DNA of 64,000 bases from Streptosporangium sp. NBC_01495 (GTDB lineage: Bacteria > Actinomycetota > Actinomycetes > Streptosporangiales > Streptosporangiaceae), in NCBI RefSeq assembly GCF_036250735.1, contig NZ_CP109430.1:9176001-9240000 (forward strand). Direction: 5' to 3'. Of the stretch, positions 7,450 to 15,573 are shown one piece after another (position 1 is the stretch's first letter; every line of letters starts with the position of its first letter). Under the pieces are notes generated by a model. It ran no database searches, was not told the DNA's origin, and saw only the letters and a program-made list of their open reading frames with translations. Made by a program: the position numbers and the translations under genes.

Positions 7450-9322
7450 AAAGCTCGGCGTAGCGCCCTTCCGCGGACATCAGCTGGTCGTGCGTGCCGT
7501 GCTCGGCCACCTGGCCGCCATCGAGTACGTAGATGTAGTCGGCCATCCGTACGGTGGCGAAGCGGTGAGAGATGAGCAGCACCGTGCGCCCGGCCAACAG
7601 GGTGCGCAGTTGCTCGAAGAGCAGGTGTTCGGCTCGAGCGTCGAGGGCGGCGGTGGGCTCGTCCAGAATGATGAACGGGGCCTCCCGGAAGAAGGCGCGT
7701 GCCAGGGCGACACGCTGCCACTGCCCGCCGGAAAGGTCGATGCCGCCGACGAACTCGGGTCCCAGCAGCGACTCATATCCCTGGGACAGCGCGGCGAGGA
7801 GGTCGTGGGCACCGGCCGCCCTGGCCGCCCGCATCACGGCGGCACGATCGTCGGCCTTCTCCCAGCGGCCCATCCCGACGTTGTCGGCGGCCGAGAGCAG
7901 GTAGCGCTGGAAGTCCTGGAACAGTACCGTGATCGAATGGCGCAGCCGATCTGGATCGGCTGCGGTCACATCGACATCGTCGTACAGGATCCGCCCGGCC
8001 TGCGGCCGATAGAGATGCGACAGCAGTTTTGCCAAGGTGGTCTTCCCCGAGCCGTTCTCACCGACCAGGGCGACGACCTGGCCTGCGCCGATCTCCATGC
8101 TGACATCCCGCAGCACCGGGTGCTGGCTCGATGGGTAGCGGAAAGTCAGGTTCTCGACCCGGAGCCGCCGGAAGCCGACCGGCTCCGGACGTGCCTGCGG
8201 GGACGGCGGTGACGTCGAGGCCCGCGGGGCCTTCCCGGGTCGCGGAAGCTCCGGCGGCTGCGGGGGCGGTGCTGATCCGGGAGTCAACGCGACGAATCCC
8301 TGCAGATCCTGTAGGAACGGAGCCGCCTCGAAGAGCTGGTCGGTGCCCGCGGCAGCGGCGCGCAGCCGTACGCCGAGCAACAGGACCGCCGTGGCGGCGG
8401 CACCGGCGTCGGCGACGGCCATCCCACCTGTCACGGCCATCGCCAGCACCAGGCCCAGAACCGATCCCAGCGCGACGCCGCTGGTGAGGCGGGCCAGTAC
8501 GGTGATCCGCAGCCGCCGCCGCGCGGTCACCCTGATCTCGGCCAGGCGCTCGTCGGTGCGCCGCTCCCACCGTGCTCGCAGGTAACCGGCGAGGCCGAAG
8601 GCACGGATCTCCTTCGCGGCACGGCGGGTGGTAAGGACGTCGAGCAGGTAGCTGCGTTCGCGTTCGGCGGGCGTGAGCCGAAACAGCGCGTCGAAGAGCA
8701 CCCGACCGCTACTGAGGCCCGCGAACCACAGCGGCACCCCTGCCAGGAGGGTGGCCGGGACCAGCAGGGGCTCGATGGCGGCCAGGGCGAGCGCGATCCC
8801 CACGGTGCTCATGACCGCGCTGGTCAGCGCGCCGAGTCCCTGGGTGAGCTGGTGCGGACGGATCCGGGCGCTCATCGAGGCGCGTTCCAGCCGGTTGTGA
8901 AACTCGGGGCGCTCGAACTGCTCCAGCTCGATGGTGCAGGCGACGTCCAGGACGCGTCCCAGGGCGTAGCGGTTCAGCTGCTCGCTGAGAACGTCGTCGC
9001 GGGAGGCCGCCACGGCGGTGGCGAGGCCGATGACGCCGAGCAGGCCGAGGATCAGCGCGCCCTGTAGCAGCATCTCGGCCAGTGACGATCCGGCTCCCGC
9101 CACCAGGATCCCGTCCAGCAGGTCACGGCCACCGAGGATGGGCAACACCAGACCGAGTCCGCCAACCGCCTGCAGCGCTGTGATCAGGAGGAACTCACGA
9201 CGGGCCGCGGCCAAGGTGAGCCTGAGCGCGCCGCCCAGGAGCCCGGGGAGCCGCCGCATTTCGACCTGCGGCGGCTCCGTGAACTCGGCCACGGTGACCG
9301 GTGAGAGCGAGGGATCGCTCAT
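7397..9322 (-). CDS. ABC transporter, fused permease and ATPase, graspetide export
   Basis: 641 residues. An N-terminal permease domain with about six membrane segments (residues 25-340) precedes a Pro-rich linker and a C-terminal ATPase. Walker A is GENGSGKTT, the Q-loop is LFQDFQRY, the signature is LSGGQWQRVALARA, Walker B is FIILDEP and the switch histidine is in LLISHR. No peptidase C39 domain is present, so any leader removal must happen elsewhere. Its start abuts the stop of the ATP-grasp maturase gene with no gap, so it is the last gene of the RiPP operon and the likely exporter of the modified peptide. Confidence 0.9.
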   Translation of the reverse strand: MSDPSLSPVTVAEFTEPPQVEMRRLPGLLGGALRLTLAAARREFLLITALQAVGGLGLVLPILGGRDLLDGILVAGAGSSLAEMLLQGALILGLLGVIGLATAVAASRDDVLSEQLNRYALGRVLDVACTIELEQFERPEFHNRLERASMSARIRPHQLTQGLGALTSAVMSTVGIALALAAIEPLLVPATLLAGVPLWFAGLSSGRVLFDALFRLTPAERERSYLLDVLTTRRAAKEIRAFGLAGYLRARWERRTDERLAEIRVTARRRLRITVLARLTSGVALGSVLGLVLAMAVTGGMAVADAGAAATAVLLLGVRLRAAAAGTDQLFEAAPFLQDLQGFVALTPGSAPPPQPPELPRPGKAPRASTSPPSPQARPEPVGFRRLRVENLTFRYPSSQHPVLRDVSMEIGAGQVVALVGENGSGKTTLAKLLSHLYRPQAGRILYDDVDVTAADPDRLRHSITVLFQDFQRYLLSAADNVGMGRWEKADDRAAVMRAARAAGAHDLLAALSQGYESLLGPEFVGGIDLSGGQWQRVALARAFFREAPFIILDEPTAALDARAEHLLFEQLRTLLAGRTVLLISHRFATVRMADYIYVLDGGQVAEHGTHDQLMSAEGRYAELFTLQAASYLDPQPRNSG

Positions 9323-10336
9323 TCAGTAGCCGACCTGCTTCACCTCGCCGCGCTGGAAAGGCCCTCCCTCCATCAGGAGGTCGGATATGCAGTCGCTCAT
9401 CGGTAGTCCCAGGTCATTCTGCATCCACATGAACTGGCCGGTGGGATTGGCCTCCAGGAAGACGTATTCACCATCCGGTGTGACGATGAAATCCAGTGCG
9501 CCGTAGACGATCCCGAGTTCTTCCAACAATGCCTGTGTCTGCTTGACGATCTGCTCGGGAAGCGGCTGATAGTCGCCGTAGTGCATTTGATCCTGCTCGG
9601 CCCGCCAGTCGACCTGGGTCGCCTCACGGCGCTGCGAGTCGATCGTCACGGGGAAATAGGTGTTCCCGATGACGGTGAGCCGCACCTCGTACGCCTTTTC
9701 GATGTACTCCTGGAACTGGCACATCGTGTGGCGCACCCGGCCCAGATGCTCCTGGATCTCATCCCCGACCACGGTGGTGAGCAATCCGGACGGAAAGGCG
9801 CCGGGATAGTGGATCACACCTCCGCTCAAGGATTTGTAGACCAGTTTCCCTTCACCGCCTTCCAGCACCCTGGCGACCTCGTCAGGGTCGTTGGTCAGCA
9901 GTGTCCGGGGAACCCGCATTCCGAACTTCTTCGCCGTCGCGAGTTGGTACGGCTTGAGATCGGCGACCGCGTCGATATCGGGACGGTTGATCCACAGGCA
10001 GTCGGTCGCGCGGAGGATCCCGCCGACGCCGTGCAGCGCCTCGTAGCGGGCGAACTGCCGCTCAGCCTCCCCCATCTCGTCACCGAACTCGAACGCGGTG
10101 GGCCGGCGGTACCAGACGCCGGATATCGCGCTGAGGTCGAGTTCGCTGTCGCGGTGTCTGAGTACCTGCCGCCCGCCCCCGAAGTCGGAGGTGGTGAGAC
10201 TGAGCGTCTGTGGAAAGTAGCTGGTGTCGACTCGGACGACCCTTGCGCCTTTTGACTTCAGGCTCCGGACGACCGGGTCGACGGTGGGATCGAAGTCCTG
10301 CGTGAGTATCAGGACCTCAGGTGATCGTGCGACCAT
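9323..10336 (-). CDS. tgmB: ATP-grasp RiPP maturase (graspetide synthetase)
   Basis: 337 residues, the usual size. It resembles the MvdD/SAV_5884 group of ATP-grasp ligases that join Asp/Glu side chains to Ser/Thr/Lys side chains of a precursor peptide. Visible hallmarks are GVWYRRP in the N-terminal part, WINRPDIDAVADLKPYQLATAKKFGMRVPRTL, KSLSGGVI in the nucleotide-binding part, QEYIEKAYEVRLTVIG, and the catalytic metal-binding end GALDFIVTPDGEYVFLEANPTGQFMWM (Glu and Asn before the Pro). It lies 3 bases after the precursor gene and abuts the exporter gene. Confidence 0.93.
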   Translation of the reverse strand: MVARSPEVLILTQDFDPTVDPVVRSLKSKGARVVRVDTSYFPQTLSLTTSDFGGGRQVLRHRDSELDLSAISGVWYRRPTAFEFGDEMGEAERQFARYEALHGVGGILRATDCLWINRPDIDAVADLKPYQLATAKKFGMRVPRTLLTNDPDEVARVLEGGEGKLVYKSLSGGVIHYPGAFPSGLLTTVVGDEIQEHLGRVRHTMCQFQEYIEKAYEVRLTVIGNTYFPVTIDSQRREATQVDWRAEQDQMHYGDYQPLPEQIVKQTQALLEELGIVYGALDFIVTPDGEYVFLEANPTGQFMWMQNDLGLPMSDCISDLLMEGGPFQRGEVKQVGY

Positions 10337-10339
10337 GTC

Positions 10340-10645
10340 TCAGGCGCAAATGTCGTCGAGGGTCTTGTCGAACGGCGGGCTGTAATATGATCTGGTGTAC
10401 GAGCTGTATCCGGCCGTGATGTCCCCCTCCGGGGCAACCCAGGTCTGGGATTCGGGATCGTAGTAACCGGCCTGGGGGTCAGGGCCGTCGACGAAGGCCG
10501 GATTCCACGGCTCGGCGTAGGCGTAGGCGAACGGCCGCTCGTCGCCCTCGGATCCCGGTATCAATGACAGGTCGATGTTGGCGTGGTCCGGTGACAGGAA
10601 GGGACGGCTGGTACGGAGCGGGGGCGGCGTGATGACGTTAGACAT
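10340..10645 (-). CDS. tgmA: Graspetide precursor peptide (ATP-grasp-modified RiPP)
   Basis: 101 residues, immediately before the ATP-grasp maturase gene (3-base gap). The N-terminal part (to about residue 70) would be the leader, with the acidic and aromatic pattern YDPESQTWVAPEGD seen in this precursor family. The C-terminal part is rich in Ser/Thr/Tyr and ends in acidic residues (TAGYSSYTRSYYSPP then DKTLDDICA), supplying both hydroxyl donors and Asp acceptors for side-chain esters. The single Cys in the last three residues is unusual for these peptides. The exact cross-links cannot be predicted from sequence. Confidence 0.88.
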   Translation of the reverse strand: MSNVITPPPLRTSRPFLSPDHANIDLSLIPGSEGDERPFAYAYAEPWNPAFVDGPDPQAGYYDPESQTWVAPEGDITAGYSSYTRSYYSPPFDKTLDDICA

Positions 10646-10659
10646 GGATTACCTTTTTC

Positions 10660-10968
10660 TTACTGCGGGGATTTTATTTCTAATGTGGTTGGTTCGGTGA
10701 TCCCACTGAGCCCTGAAACCTCGCCGGAGAAGGACCAGACCAGATGGGTCGCGTCGTAATGGCCGGCGGCCAGCCTCAGTTCGTTTTCCGGCTCGAACTC
10801 GGAGCCGATTTCGTATAGATAAGCGAGCGGCGCCGCACTGCTCACCCTGCAGCGCGCACGCGACCCCGTAGGCTTGGCAGGGACGACGAGATAGCCGCCG
10901 TGTAACTCTGGGTGGTCGAGCCGTAGAAACGTCGGCCAGCGATACGGTTCGTCTCCCCGTTGGATCAC
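10660..10968 (-). CDS. Small protein of unknown function heading the graspetide operon
   Basis: 102 residues, ending 14 bases before the precursor start, so it is probably the first gene of the operon. The GTG 10968 start has a GGGAGG sequence only one or two bases upstream, which is unusually close. The product is soluble and mixed in composition, with motifs such as YRWPTFLRLDHPELHGGYLVVP and GHYDATHLVWSFSGEV; I do not recognise a family. It could be an accessory protein, an immunity or binding factor, or a second unmodified peptide. No methyltransferase of the type often found with tgmAB is present. Confidence 0.55.
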   Translation of the reverse strand: MIQRGDEPYRWPTFLRLDHPELHGGYLVVPAKPTGSRARCRVSSAAPLAYLYEIGSEFEPENELRLAAGHYDATHLVWSFSGEVSGLSGITEPTTLEIKSPQ

Positions 10969-11129
10969 GCCTCCCGAAGATCACTGATCTTTCCTGAAAA
11001 AAGATGACACGGACCATGTGTGCCTGTCAACGGCTATCAGGTCTTCCAGATGGGTGATTGTGTGATGTCCGGATTGGTGGCCATGTGATGTCCCGGTGGG
11101 TGGTCAGCTCAAGGGGATCACCCCCTTGC

Positions 11130-11350
11130 CTGCGAGGGCTTCGGTCCCGCCCGGGATCAGTGACCTGGCTCGTGCCGCTCGCTCCGCACTCGCCCGCGGG
11201 GTCGAGCTGATGGACACGCAACTCGAAACCACTCTCGACGAGCTCGTCGACGCCGTAGGTGACAAGAAGCCCGACGTCCTCGGCATATCTGCCGCATCCG
11301 GTCAGCACGATCTAACGACTGCCCTGCTCAACGCCGTCGCTGACCAGGTG
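11130..11350 (+). pseudogene. Possible remnant of a cobalamin-binding radical-SAM protein
   Basis: One frame (open 11096-11482) contains DLARAARSALARGVEL, then ETTLDELVDAVGDKKPDVLGISAASGQHDLTTALLNAV, then VPIVLFQ. This resembles the N-terminal B12-binding (Rossmann-like) domain that precedes radical-SAM domains, where a PDVLGISxxxGQxD strand-loop is common. Nothing resembling the CxxxCxxC radical-SAM core follows; after VLFQ the frame becomes Pro/Arg/His filler. I consider it a gene fragment. The family assignment rests on a short stretch and is tentative. Confidence 0.35.
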
Positions 11351-11566
11351 CCCATCGTCCTGTTCCAGTCCCCGCCCGTCGAACCGTGCACGCTTCGGCC
11401 GCACCGTCATTGGGAACGAAGTCCCGGACCGTCGATCGCCCCCGACCATGCACGGGGATCAACCGTCATCAGGCGATCGTAGGGCGGTACCGGCTTCCAG
11501 GCTCAGAGTTGGACTGGTGTCGCGTCAGCCAACGTTTGCCCCATCGGCTTTGCAGCCGTCGTCCTG

Positions 11567-12109
11567 GTGGCGATGACCGCTCAAGTCGGGCATGCTGATC
11601 AGGTGGTAGACGCTGCCATAACCTGCACTGTTCGAACTGCTTTCCCGGAGGACTTACCAGCGGTCCTGCGGGTTCACGCCCAACGTGACTCTGGCGATGA
11701 CGGTCCCGGCCCTATTTCGGATCTCGAACGGCAAACCTGGATGCGGATGATGAGGTCCGTCGACCTCACCGTCTATCTTGCTGAGGTTGACGGGCAGGTG
11801 GTCGGGACTGCGACGATGATGACGATGCCGAACCTGACCTACGGCTGTGCCCCGACCGCGTTTGTCGAGGCAGTCGTGATTGCCGCCGGCCATCGCCGCA
11901 AAGGCATAGCCACCGCGATCATGCACCGGCTCCTCAGCGACGCTCGATCCGCCAACTGCAACAAGGTCCAACTCCTGTCTCACAAGCGCCACGCCACCGA
12001 TGGCGCCCATCGCCTCTATACCTCGCTGGGCTTCGAGCCGGAAGCAGAAGGATTCCGGCTCTATCTCCAGCAGGTTCCCGCCGCTGTTCGAGCCGCCAAG
12101 GTGAAATAG
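11567..12109 (+). CDS. GNAT-family N-acetyltransferase
   Basis: 180 residues. The acetyl-CoA-binding motif A is clear in VEAVVIAAGHRRKGIATAIMHRLL (R-x-x-G-x-G/A form, here RRKGIA), preceded by the strand VYLAEVDGQVVGTATMM and followed by the C-terminal motif ATDGAHRLYTSLGFEP. GNAT enzymes move an acetyl group to amines of small molecules or proteins; the substrate is not evident. GTG 11567 and ATG 11573 are alternative starts, and homology begins near residue 19, so a shorter form is possible. It stands alone; about 200 AT-richer bases with nothing recognisable follow. Confidence 0.85.
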   Translation: MAMTAQVGHADQVVDAAITCTVRTAFPEDLPAVLRVHAQRDSGDDGPGPISDLERQTWMRMMRSVDLTVYLAEVDGQVVGTATMMTMPNLTYGCAPTAFVEAVVIAAGHRRKGIATAIMHRLLSDARSANCNKVQLLSHKRHATDGAHRLYTSLGFEPEAEGFRLYLQQVPAAVRAAKVK

Positions 12110-12308
12110 CACCGAGATCGGCATTCAAGGATGCGGCACTCGATGTCCCCGATGGTGACGACAAAGCAAACCTGTGCGCCAATGAGGCAGACCTTGATCC
12201 ATAAAAAATTAATTCGGCAATGATCTGTGGCGGCGTCCTGTGGCGGCCTGGCGGGATCTCCTTGGTGCCGTCTTCAGTTCCTGATCGTTGGGCATCCGGC
12301 GGGTTTGA

Positions 12309-13220
12309 TCAATCGGTGAGAAGTGCTACGGCATCCGGGGTGAGACGGCCAAGGGTTCCGTCGAGGCGCATCAGGTTACGGCAGCCGTCAAGCTCGACGT
12401 ACGCCCGTGTGTGATGGCCGGGGTCCAGTACTGCGAATCGGGTGTGGTCGCTCGGGCAGTCGGTCGCCGGCGCGGTATCCAGGGCGGTGAGCAGAGAGCG
12501 CAGGCGGTCACCCTTGAGGATGTGCGAGGACTCGAACCTCCCTGTGAGCGTGTTCGAGGTCTTGGCCCTGCCGGAGATCTTCTCCGCGATACGAAAGACG
12601 CACACCCGCAGACCCGTCGGCGGGGGATTCCAGATCCGCGCGGCTGCCCCTGGCCGTCCCAGACGGTAGATCAAGTCGCTGTACTCGTCACCGCAGCCGG
12701 CCCGGAAGGCTTTTTCGCTCTCAACTCTGCGAATGGGCGTCTGCTTGTCGACCCGGTACGACAGACGACGGATGGCGTCCAGGACGGACTTGAACGGCCC
12801 ACCGCACACGCTGGTTGGCGCATCGGGCAGCACCGCCCTGCCGGAGGAGTCCACCACGACGAAGTAGTCGACCACGATGCCCACCATCAGGCAGTTCTGG
12901 CTGAATATCGACTTTTCGGAGGGGCGGCGCAACTCACTCATCAGCTCGCTCGCCGGACCGTCGGCGTGCTCCTCGACCACGATTTCCCAACGTCCTTTGC
13001 CGGGCAGATAGCGGGATTCCCATCGGCAGCGGATGACCTGGACCGGGACGAAGCCGTCGGGAAGCACCTGGCGCGGCATGGAGAGCAGATCCGGGCTTGA
13101 CATCTTCGGGCAGGAAGCGGCGACGACATGATCCAACTGCTCGGTCCTGCCTTCCGAACGGTCACACCCGGTGAGGGCGACGATGAAGAGCAGAACGAGA
13201 ACTACCCGAAAAGATCGCAT
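12309..13220 (-). CDS. Lipoprotein of unknown function
   Basis: 303 residues from ATG 13220. The N-terminus is a typical lipoprotein signal: MRSFRVVLVLLFIVALTGC, with the lipobox Leu-Thr-Gly-Cys and the modified Cys at residue 19. The remaining 284 residues contain several conserved-looking Cys (for example CPKM, RCRWES, NCLMVG, CGGPF, AGCGDEY, CPSDH, DGCRN), consistent with disulfide bonds outside the membrane. I do not recognise the domain. A longer start at 13307 exists but would place 29 unlikely residues before the signal peptide. No partner genes are adjacent. Confidence 0.75.
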   Translation of the reverse strand: MRSFRVVLVLLFIVALTGCDRSEGRTEQLDHVVAASCPKMSSPDLLSMPRQVLPDGFVPVQVIRCRWESRYLPGKGRWEIVVEEHADGPASELMSELRRPSEKSIFSQNCLMVGIVVDYFVVVDSSGRAVLPDAPTSVCGGPFKSVLDAIRRLSYRVDKQTPIRRVESEKAFRAGCGDEYSDLIYRLGRPGAAARIWNPPPTGLRVCVFRIAEKISGRAKTSNTLTGRFESSHILKGDRLRSLLTALDTAPATDCPSDHTRFAVLDPGHHTRAYVELDGCRNLMRLDGTLGRLTPDAVALLTD

Positions 13221-13441
13221 CCCACTAGGACGTGTCGCCCGTACTCTCCGGTTCATCGAGGAAGGCGATCGGGGACAAGATTTCGTGGGCAAACCTGATA
13301 AGACCACCTTCGGTATTCAGGGGTGGGGCCCGATCCTTCCAAGTTGAGAAGAACATGGGTTTGATTCTCTTCGGCGAATGTCTGCAGTGACTCTGTCCCG
13401 ATGCCCGTGTACGTCGGGGATGTGGAGCGGTAACTTCGCTG

Positions 13442-13712
13442 GTGACTACCAACGAAGAGCGGTCGCGGTGGATCGTGCACGGGGAACGGCTGATCTATGA
13501 CAACCGGTGGATCCGGTTGGGGCTCGTCGATGTGGCGATCCCGGATGGGAAGCGGTTCGAGCATCACGCGGTGCATCCGGATCGGGCGGCGATCGCCGTA
13601 GTGGTCGACGAGCAGAACCGGGTGCTGATGATGTGAAGGCACCGGTTCCTGTTCGACCGGTGGGGCTGGGAGCTTCCCGGCGGCCTGGTCGATGCCGGTG
13701 AGGACGCCATTT
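13442..13712 (+). pseudogene. Nudix hydrolase gene (Pif-like) broken by a nonsense codon and deletion
   Basis: The frame from GTG 13442 reads as a Nudix protein (ERLIYDNRWIRLGLVDVAIPDG ... AIAVVVDEQNRVLMM), then hits TGA at 13634-13636 where relatives have Trp (TGG), then resumes in the same frame with RHRFLFDRWGWELPGGLVDAGED. Immediately after this the Nudix box should continue with the REVxEE helix, but the sequence diverges, so the catalytic Glu residues are lost. In pSAM2-type elements the immunity factor Pif carries a Nudix motif, and this gene lies at the matching end of the element, so it is probably an inactivated pif homologue. Confidence 0.75.
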
Positions 13713-13762
13713 CACGCCACCGTGGACCTGGCCGGGTCGGTGCGGTTCGAGCGGCGGGAATC

Positions 13763-14065
13763 GTGAGTGAGCATTTCTCCCGACGGGGCGTGTCATGTCT
13801 GTCCGAGCATCTCGTTCCGGCCGCTCCGGGATGCATGCCGTTGGCCTGGCATAGGTCGCGGCGTTTCGGGCGGGTTCGGGTGGTGGCCTGGACCTGTCAT
13901 GAGCATCGGGTGACGTTTTACGAATTGTGCGATGCGGGCGGGTTGTCGTTCATTCGCAAGACGGTTCAGGACAAAGGAAAGGTGACCGTTTTTCACAGTG
14001 ACGCGTGGTCGCCTGCTCAGGCGCGGGTGGTGTGGATCAGAGTTCTGGCGGGGCTGGCCCGATAG
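13763..14065 (+). CDS. Small hypothetical protein of the integrative element
   Basis: 100 residues from GTG 13763; a start at ATG 13796 would give 89 residues. The C-terminal half reads VVAWTCHEHRVTFYELCDAGGLSFIRKTVQ ... AQARVVWIRVLAGLAR, a pattern I associate with small proteins found beside regulators of actinomycete conjugative elements, but no function is known to me. It contains a Cys/His-bearing strand (WTCHEHRVTFYELC) that could bind a metal. It lies 90 bases upstream of the GntR repressor start, on the same strand, within the element. Confidence 0.5.
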   Translation: MSEHFSRRGVSCLSEHLVPAAPGCMPLAWHRSRRFGRVRVVAWTCHEHRVTFYELCDAGGLSFIRKTVQDKGKVTVFHSDAWSPAQARVVWIRVLAGLAR

Positions 14066-14087
14066 TTGTTTCCTGCTGTCGTAGGTC

Positions 14088-14132
14088 CTGACAGGGCGGC
14101 TCTTAGCCGGTACTGTACTTGTGCGGACAAGT
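14088..14132 (+). promoter_or_regulatory. Promoter and palindromic operator of the GntR repressor gene
   Basis: CTGACA (14088-14093) and TACTGT (14111-14116) are separated by exactly 17 bases and match -35 and -10 elements. Directly after the -10 lies the palindrome ACTTGTGCGGACAAGT (14117-14132), covering the expected transcription start and 23 bases before ATG 14156. The same 16 bases recur exactly at 15481-15496 before the pra gene. This is the layout expected for an autorepressing GntR/KorSA-type regulator. Confidence 0.75.
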
Positions 14133-14155
14133 GGAAGAGTGATCGGGCGGTTAAG

Positions 14156-14872
14156 ATGAGCAAGGATTTCGCCCCTCCGAAGTATGCCCAGGTGATGGGC
14201 ACGATTCAGGAGCGCATCGAGGCCGGGCAGTACGCGGCCGGTGACATGCTGCCCTCGGAGACGCAGCTCGTCAGAGAGTTCGGCGTAGGTCGCACAACGG
14301 TGGTGCGGGCGCTTCAGACGCTGGCCATGCAGGGCTGGATCGAGCGTGAGCACGGCCGTGGTTCGTTCGTGAAGGGCCGTCCCGAGAGCGCCGCCGATCG
14401 CATCCGGCCAGGGCTGGCCGTGGCCGAGCAGGCCGAGAACGGTGACATGGTCACCGACGTCGCCCGTGTTCCGGCTCCTCGCCACATCGCCCGCCTTCTC
14501 GGCGTTGAGGACAAGACCCCGGTGATCTCGCGTCGGCGGGTGGCCAGGCAGGGGGGCCGGCTGTCTGCGGTGGAGACCCTGTGGTTCCCGTTGGAGATCG
14601 CGTTGGGGACCGACGTCGACAAGCCCGAACCGCTCGCGCGCGGGGTGCGCCATCACCTCCAGGCGGTGAAGCATCTGCGCTTCGACCACGTCACTGAGCG
14701 GCTGACCGCGCGCAACCCCACCAAGGAAGAGGCCGAGCTGCTCGGCTCTTCGAAGCCCGTCATGGGTGTGCTGGCCAGCGTGCATGATGCTGCCGGGGCC
14801 GTGCTCCTGGTGATGAGCGTGGCGCTCCCCGGTGACCTTCACGAACTCCAGGACGTCTACCCGGTGAGCTAG
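14156..14872 (+). CDS. korSA: GntR-family transcriptional repressor (KorSA-like)
   Basis: 238 residues from ATG 14156. The N-terminal winged helix is YAQVMGTIQERIEAGQYAAGDMLPSETQLVREFGVGRTTVVRALQTLAMQGWIEREHGRGSFV, classic GntR. The C-terminal domain (HIARLLGVEDKTPVISRRRV ... KPVMGVLASVHDAAGAVLLVMSVALPG) is the UTRA ligand-binding type of the HutC subfamily. In pSAM2, KorSA of this family represses pra and itself and keeps the element integrated. Two exact copies of a 16-bp palindrome, before this gene and before pra, support that role here. The gene converges on the DUF4265 gene with no gap. Confidence 0.88.
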   Translation: MSKDFAPPKYAQVMGTIQERIEAGQYAAGDMLPSETQLVREFGVGRTTVVRALQTLAMQGWIEREHGRGSFVKGRPESAADRIRPGLAVAEQAENGDMVTDVARVPAPRHIARLLGVEDKTPVISRRRVARQGGRLSAVETLWFPLEIALGTDVDKPEPLARGVRHHLQAVKHLRFDHVTERLTARNPTKEEAELLGSSKPVMGVLASVHDAAGAVLLVMSVALPGDLHELQDVYPVS

Positions 14873-15385
14873 TTAGGCGTCGTGCCAGGTATCTGTGACG
14901 CAGGAAGCCTCGAAGTGCCACCAACCGTCTTCCTCGCCACGAGTCAGTAGCGCCTTTATCCGGCCGAGTTCCGCATGGGCCGGCACATTGAAGGCGACCA
15001 GCGGCAGTTCCTTACCGAAGACCTCTCCCCCCAGGCCGAACGGTGCCAACCGCTCGTGCACGGCCTCGGCGCTTACCCCGAGTGGACCGCTGGGAACAGG
15101 CAGGACCCGAACGGTGCAGTTTCCCGACGCCTCCACGCGCTCGGTGGACCAGTGAAGACCATCGGCATCGGTAACGAACCGCACGACATCTCCCTCGGCC
15201 ACCCCCTCCTGCAGGAAGGGGACGTTCTCCAGACGCGCGGTGTCCTCGCCGAGCCGCGTGGCCCAGATCCCCTCGGTGCTGTAGGGAAGCCAGCCCTCAC
15301 GCGGCACGAACTGGAACCAGACTTTGATCCGGTTGTTCTCGGCGCTGTTGTGCTCCGGCGAAGTCATGGAGGCCATGACCGACAT
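14873..15385 (-). CDS. DUF4265 domain protein
   Basis: 170 residues from ATG 15385, chosen because AAGGAGG lies 10 bases upstream; a longer frame to 15478 has no ribosome site. The sequence IKVWFQFVPREGWLPYSTEGIWATRLGEDTARLENVPFLQEGVAEGDVVRF is characteristic of DUF4265, and the family ends in the pattern GWWHFEASCVTDTWHD seen here. The biochemical role is unknown. It is the only leftward gene in the core of the element and converges with the repressor, its stop directly abutting that of korSA. Its start region lies about 100 bases from the second operator. Confidence 0.75.
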   Translation of the reverse strand: MSVMASMTSPEHNSAENNRIKVWFQFVPREGWLPYSTEGIWATRLGEDTARLENVPFLQEGVAEGDVVRFVTDADGLHWSTERVEASGNCTVRVLPVPSGPLGVSAEAVHERLAPFGLGGEVFGKELPLVAFNVPAHAELGRIKALLTRGEEDGWWHFEASCVTDTWHDA

Positions 15386-15480
15386 GATCGCGCATCCTCC
15401 TTGAGCACCGAGCACCGTTAAGACGACCGAGGGGCAGGCTGGCACACCTGGCCATCCCCTCTCCACCGATCCACTCATTC

Positions 15481-15530
15481 ACTTGTGCGGACAAGTTATC
15501 GTAGGCTACTCTCAACTCAATCGGACAAGT
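15481..15530 (+). promoter_or_regulatory. Second copy of the KorSA-like operator, before pra
   Basis: The palindrome ACTTGTGCGGACAAGT (15481-15496) is identical to that before korSA. A further half-site CGGACAAGT lies at 15522-15530. A plausible promoter overlaps: TTGTGC (15483-15488) and TACTCT (15507-15512) with an 18-base spacer, so repressor bound here would cover the -35 element. The pra start follows at 15574. Repression of pra keeps the element silent in pSAM2, and the same logic probably applies. Confidence 0.7.
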
Positions 15531-15573
15531 GGACGACCGAACATCGATCGTCCAAGTGAAAGGAACAAACGAC

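Noticed and set aside
12522-12545. tRNA T-arm-like sequence (GGTTCGAGTCC on the minus strand)
   Set aside because: It lies inside the lipoprotein gene, and no acceptor, anticodon or D arm can be formed around it; it also does not match tRNA-Tyr, so it is not the missing att site.
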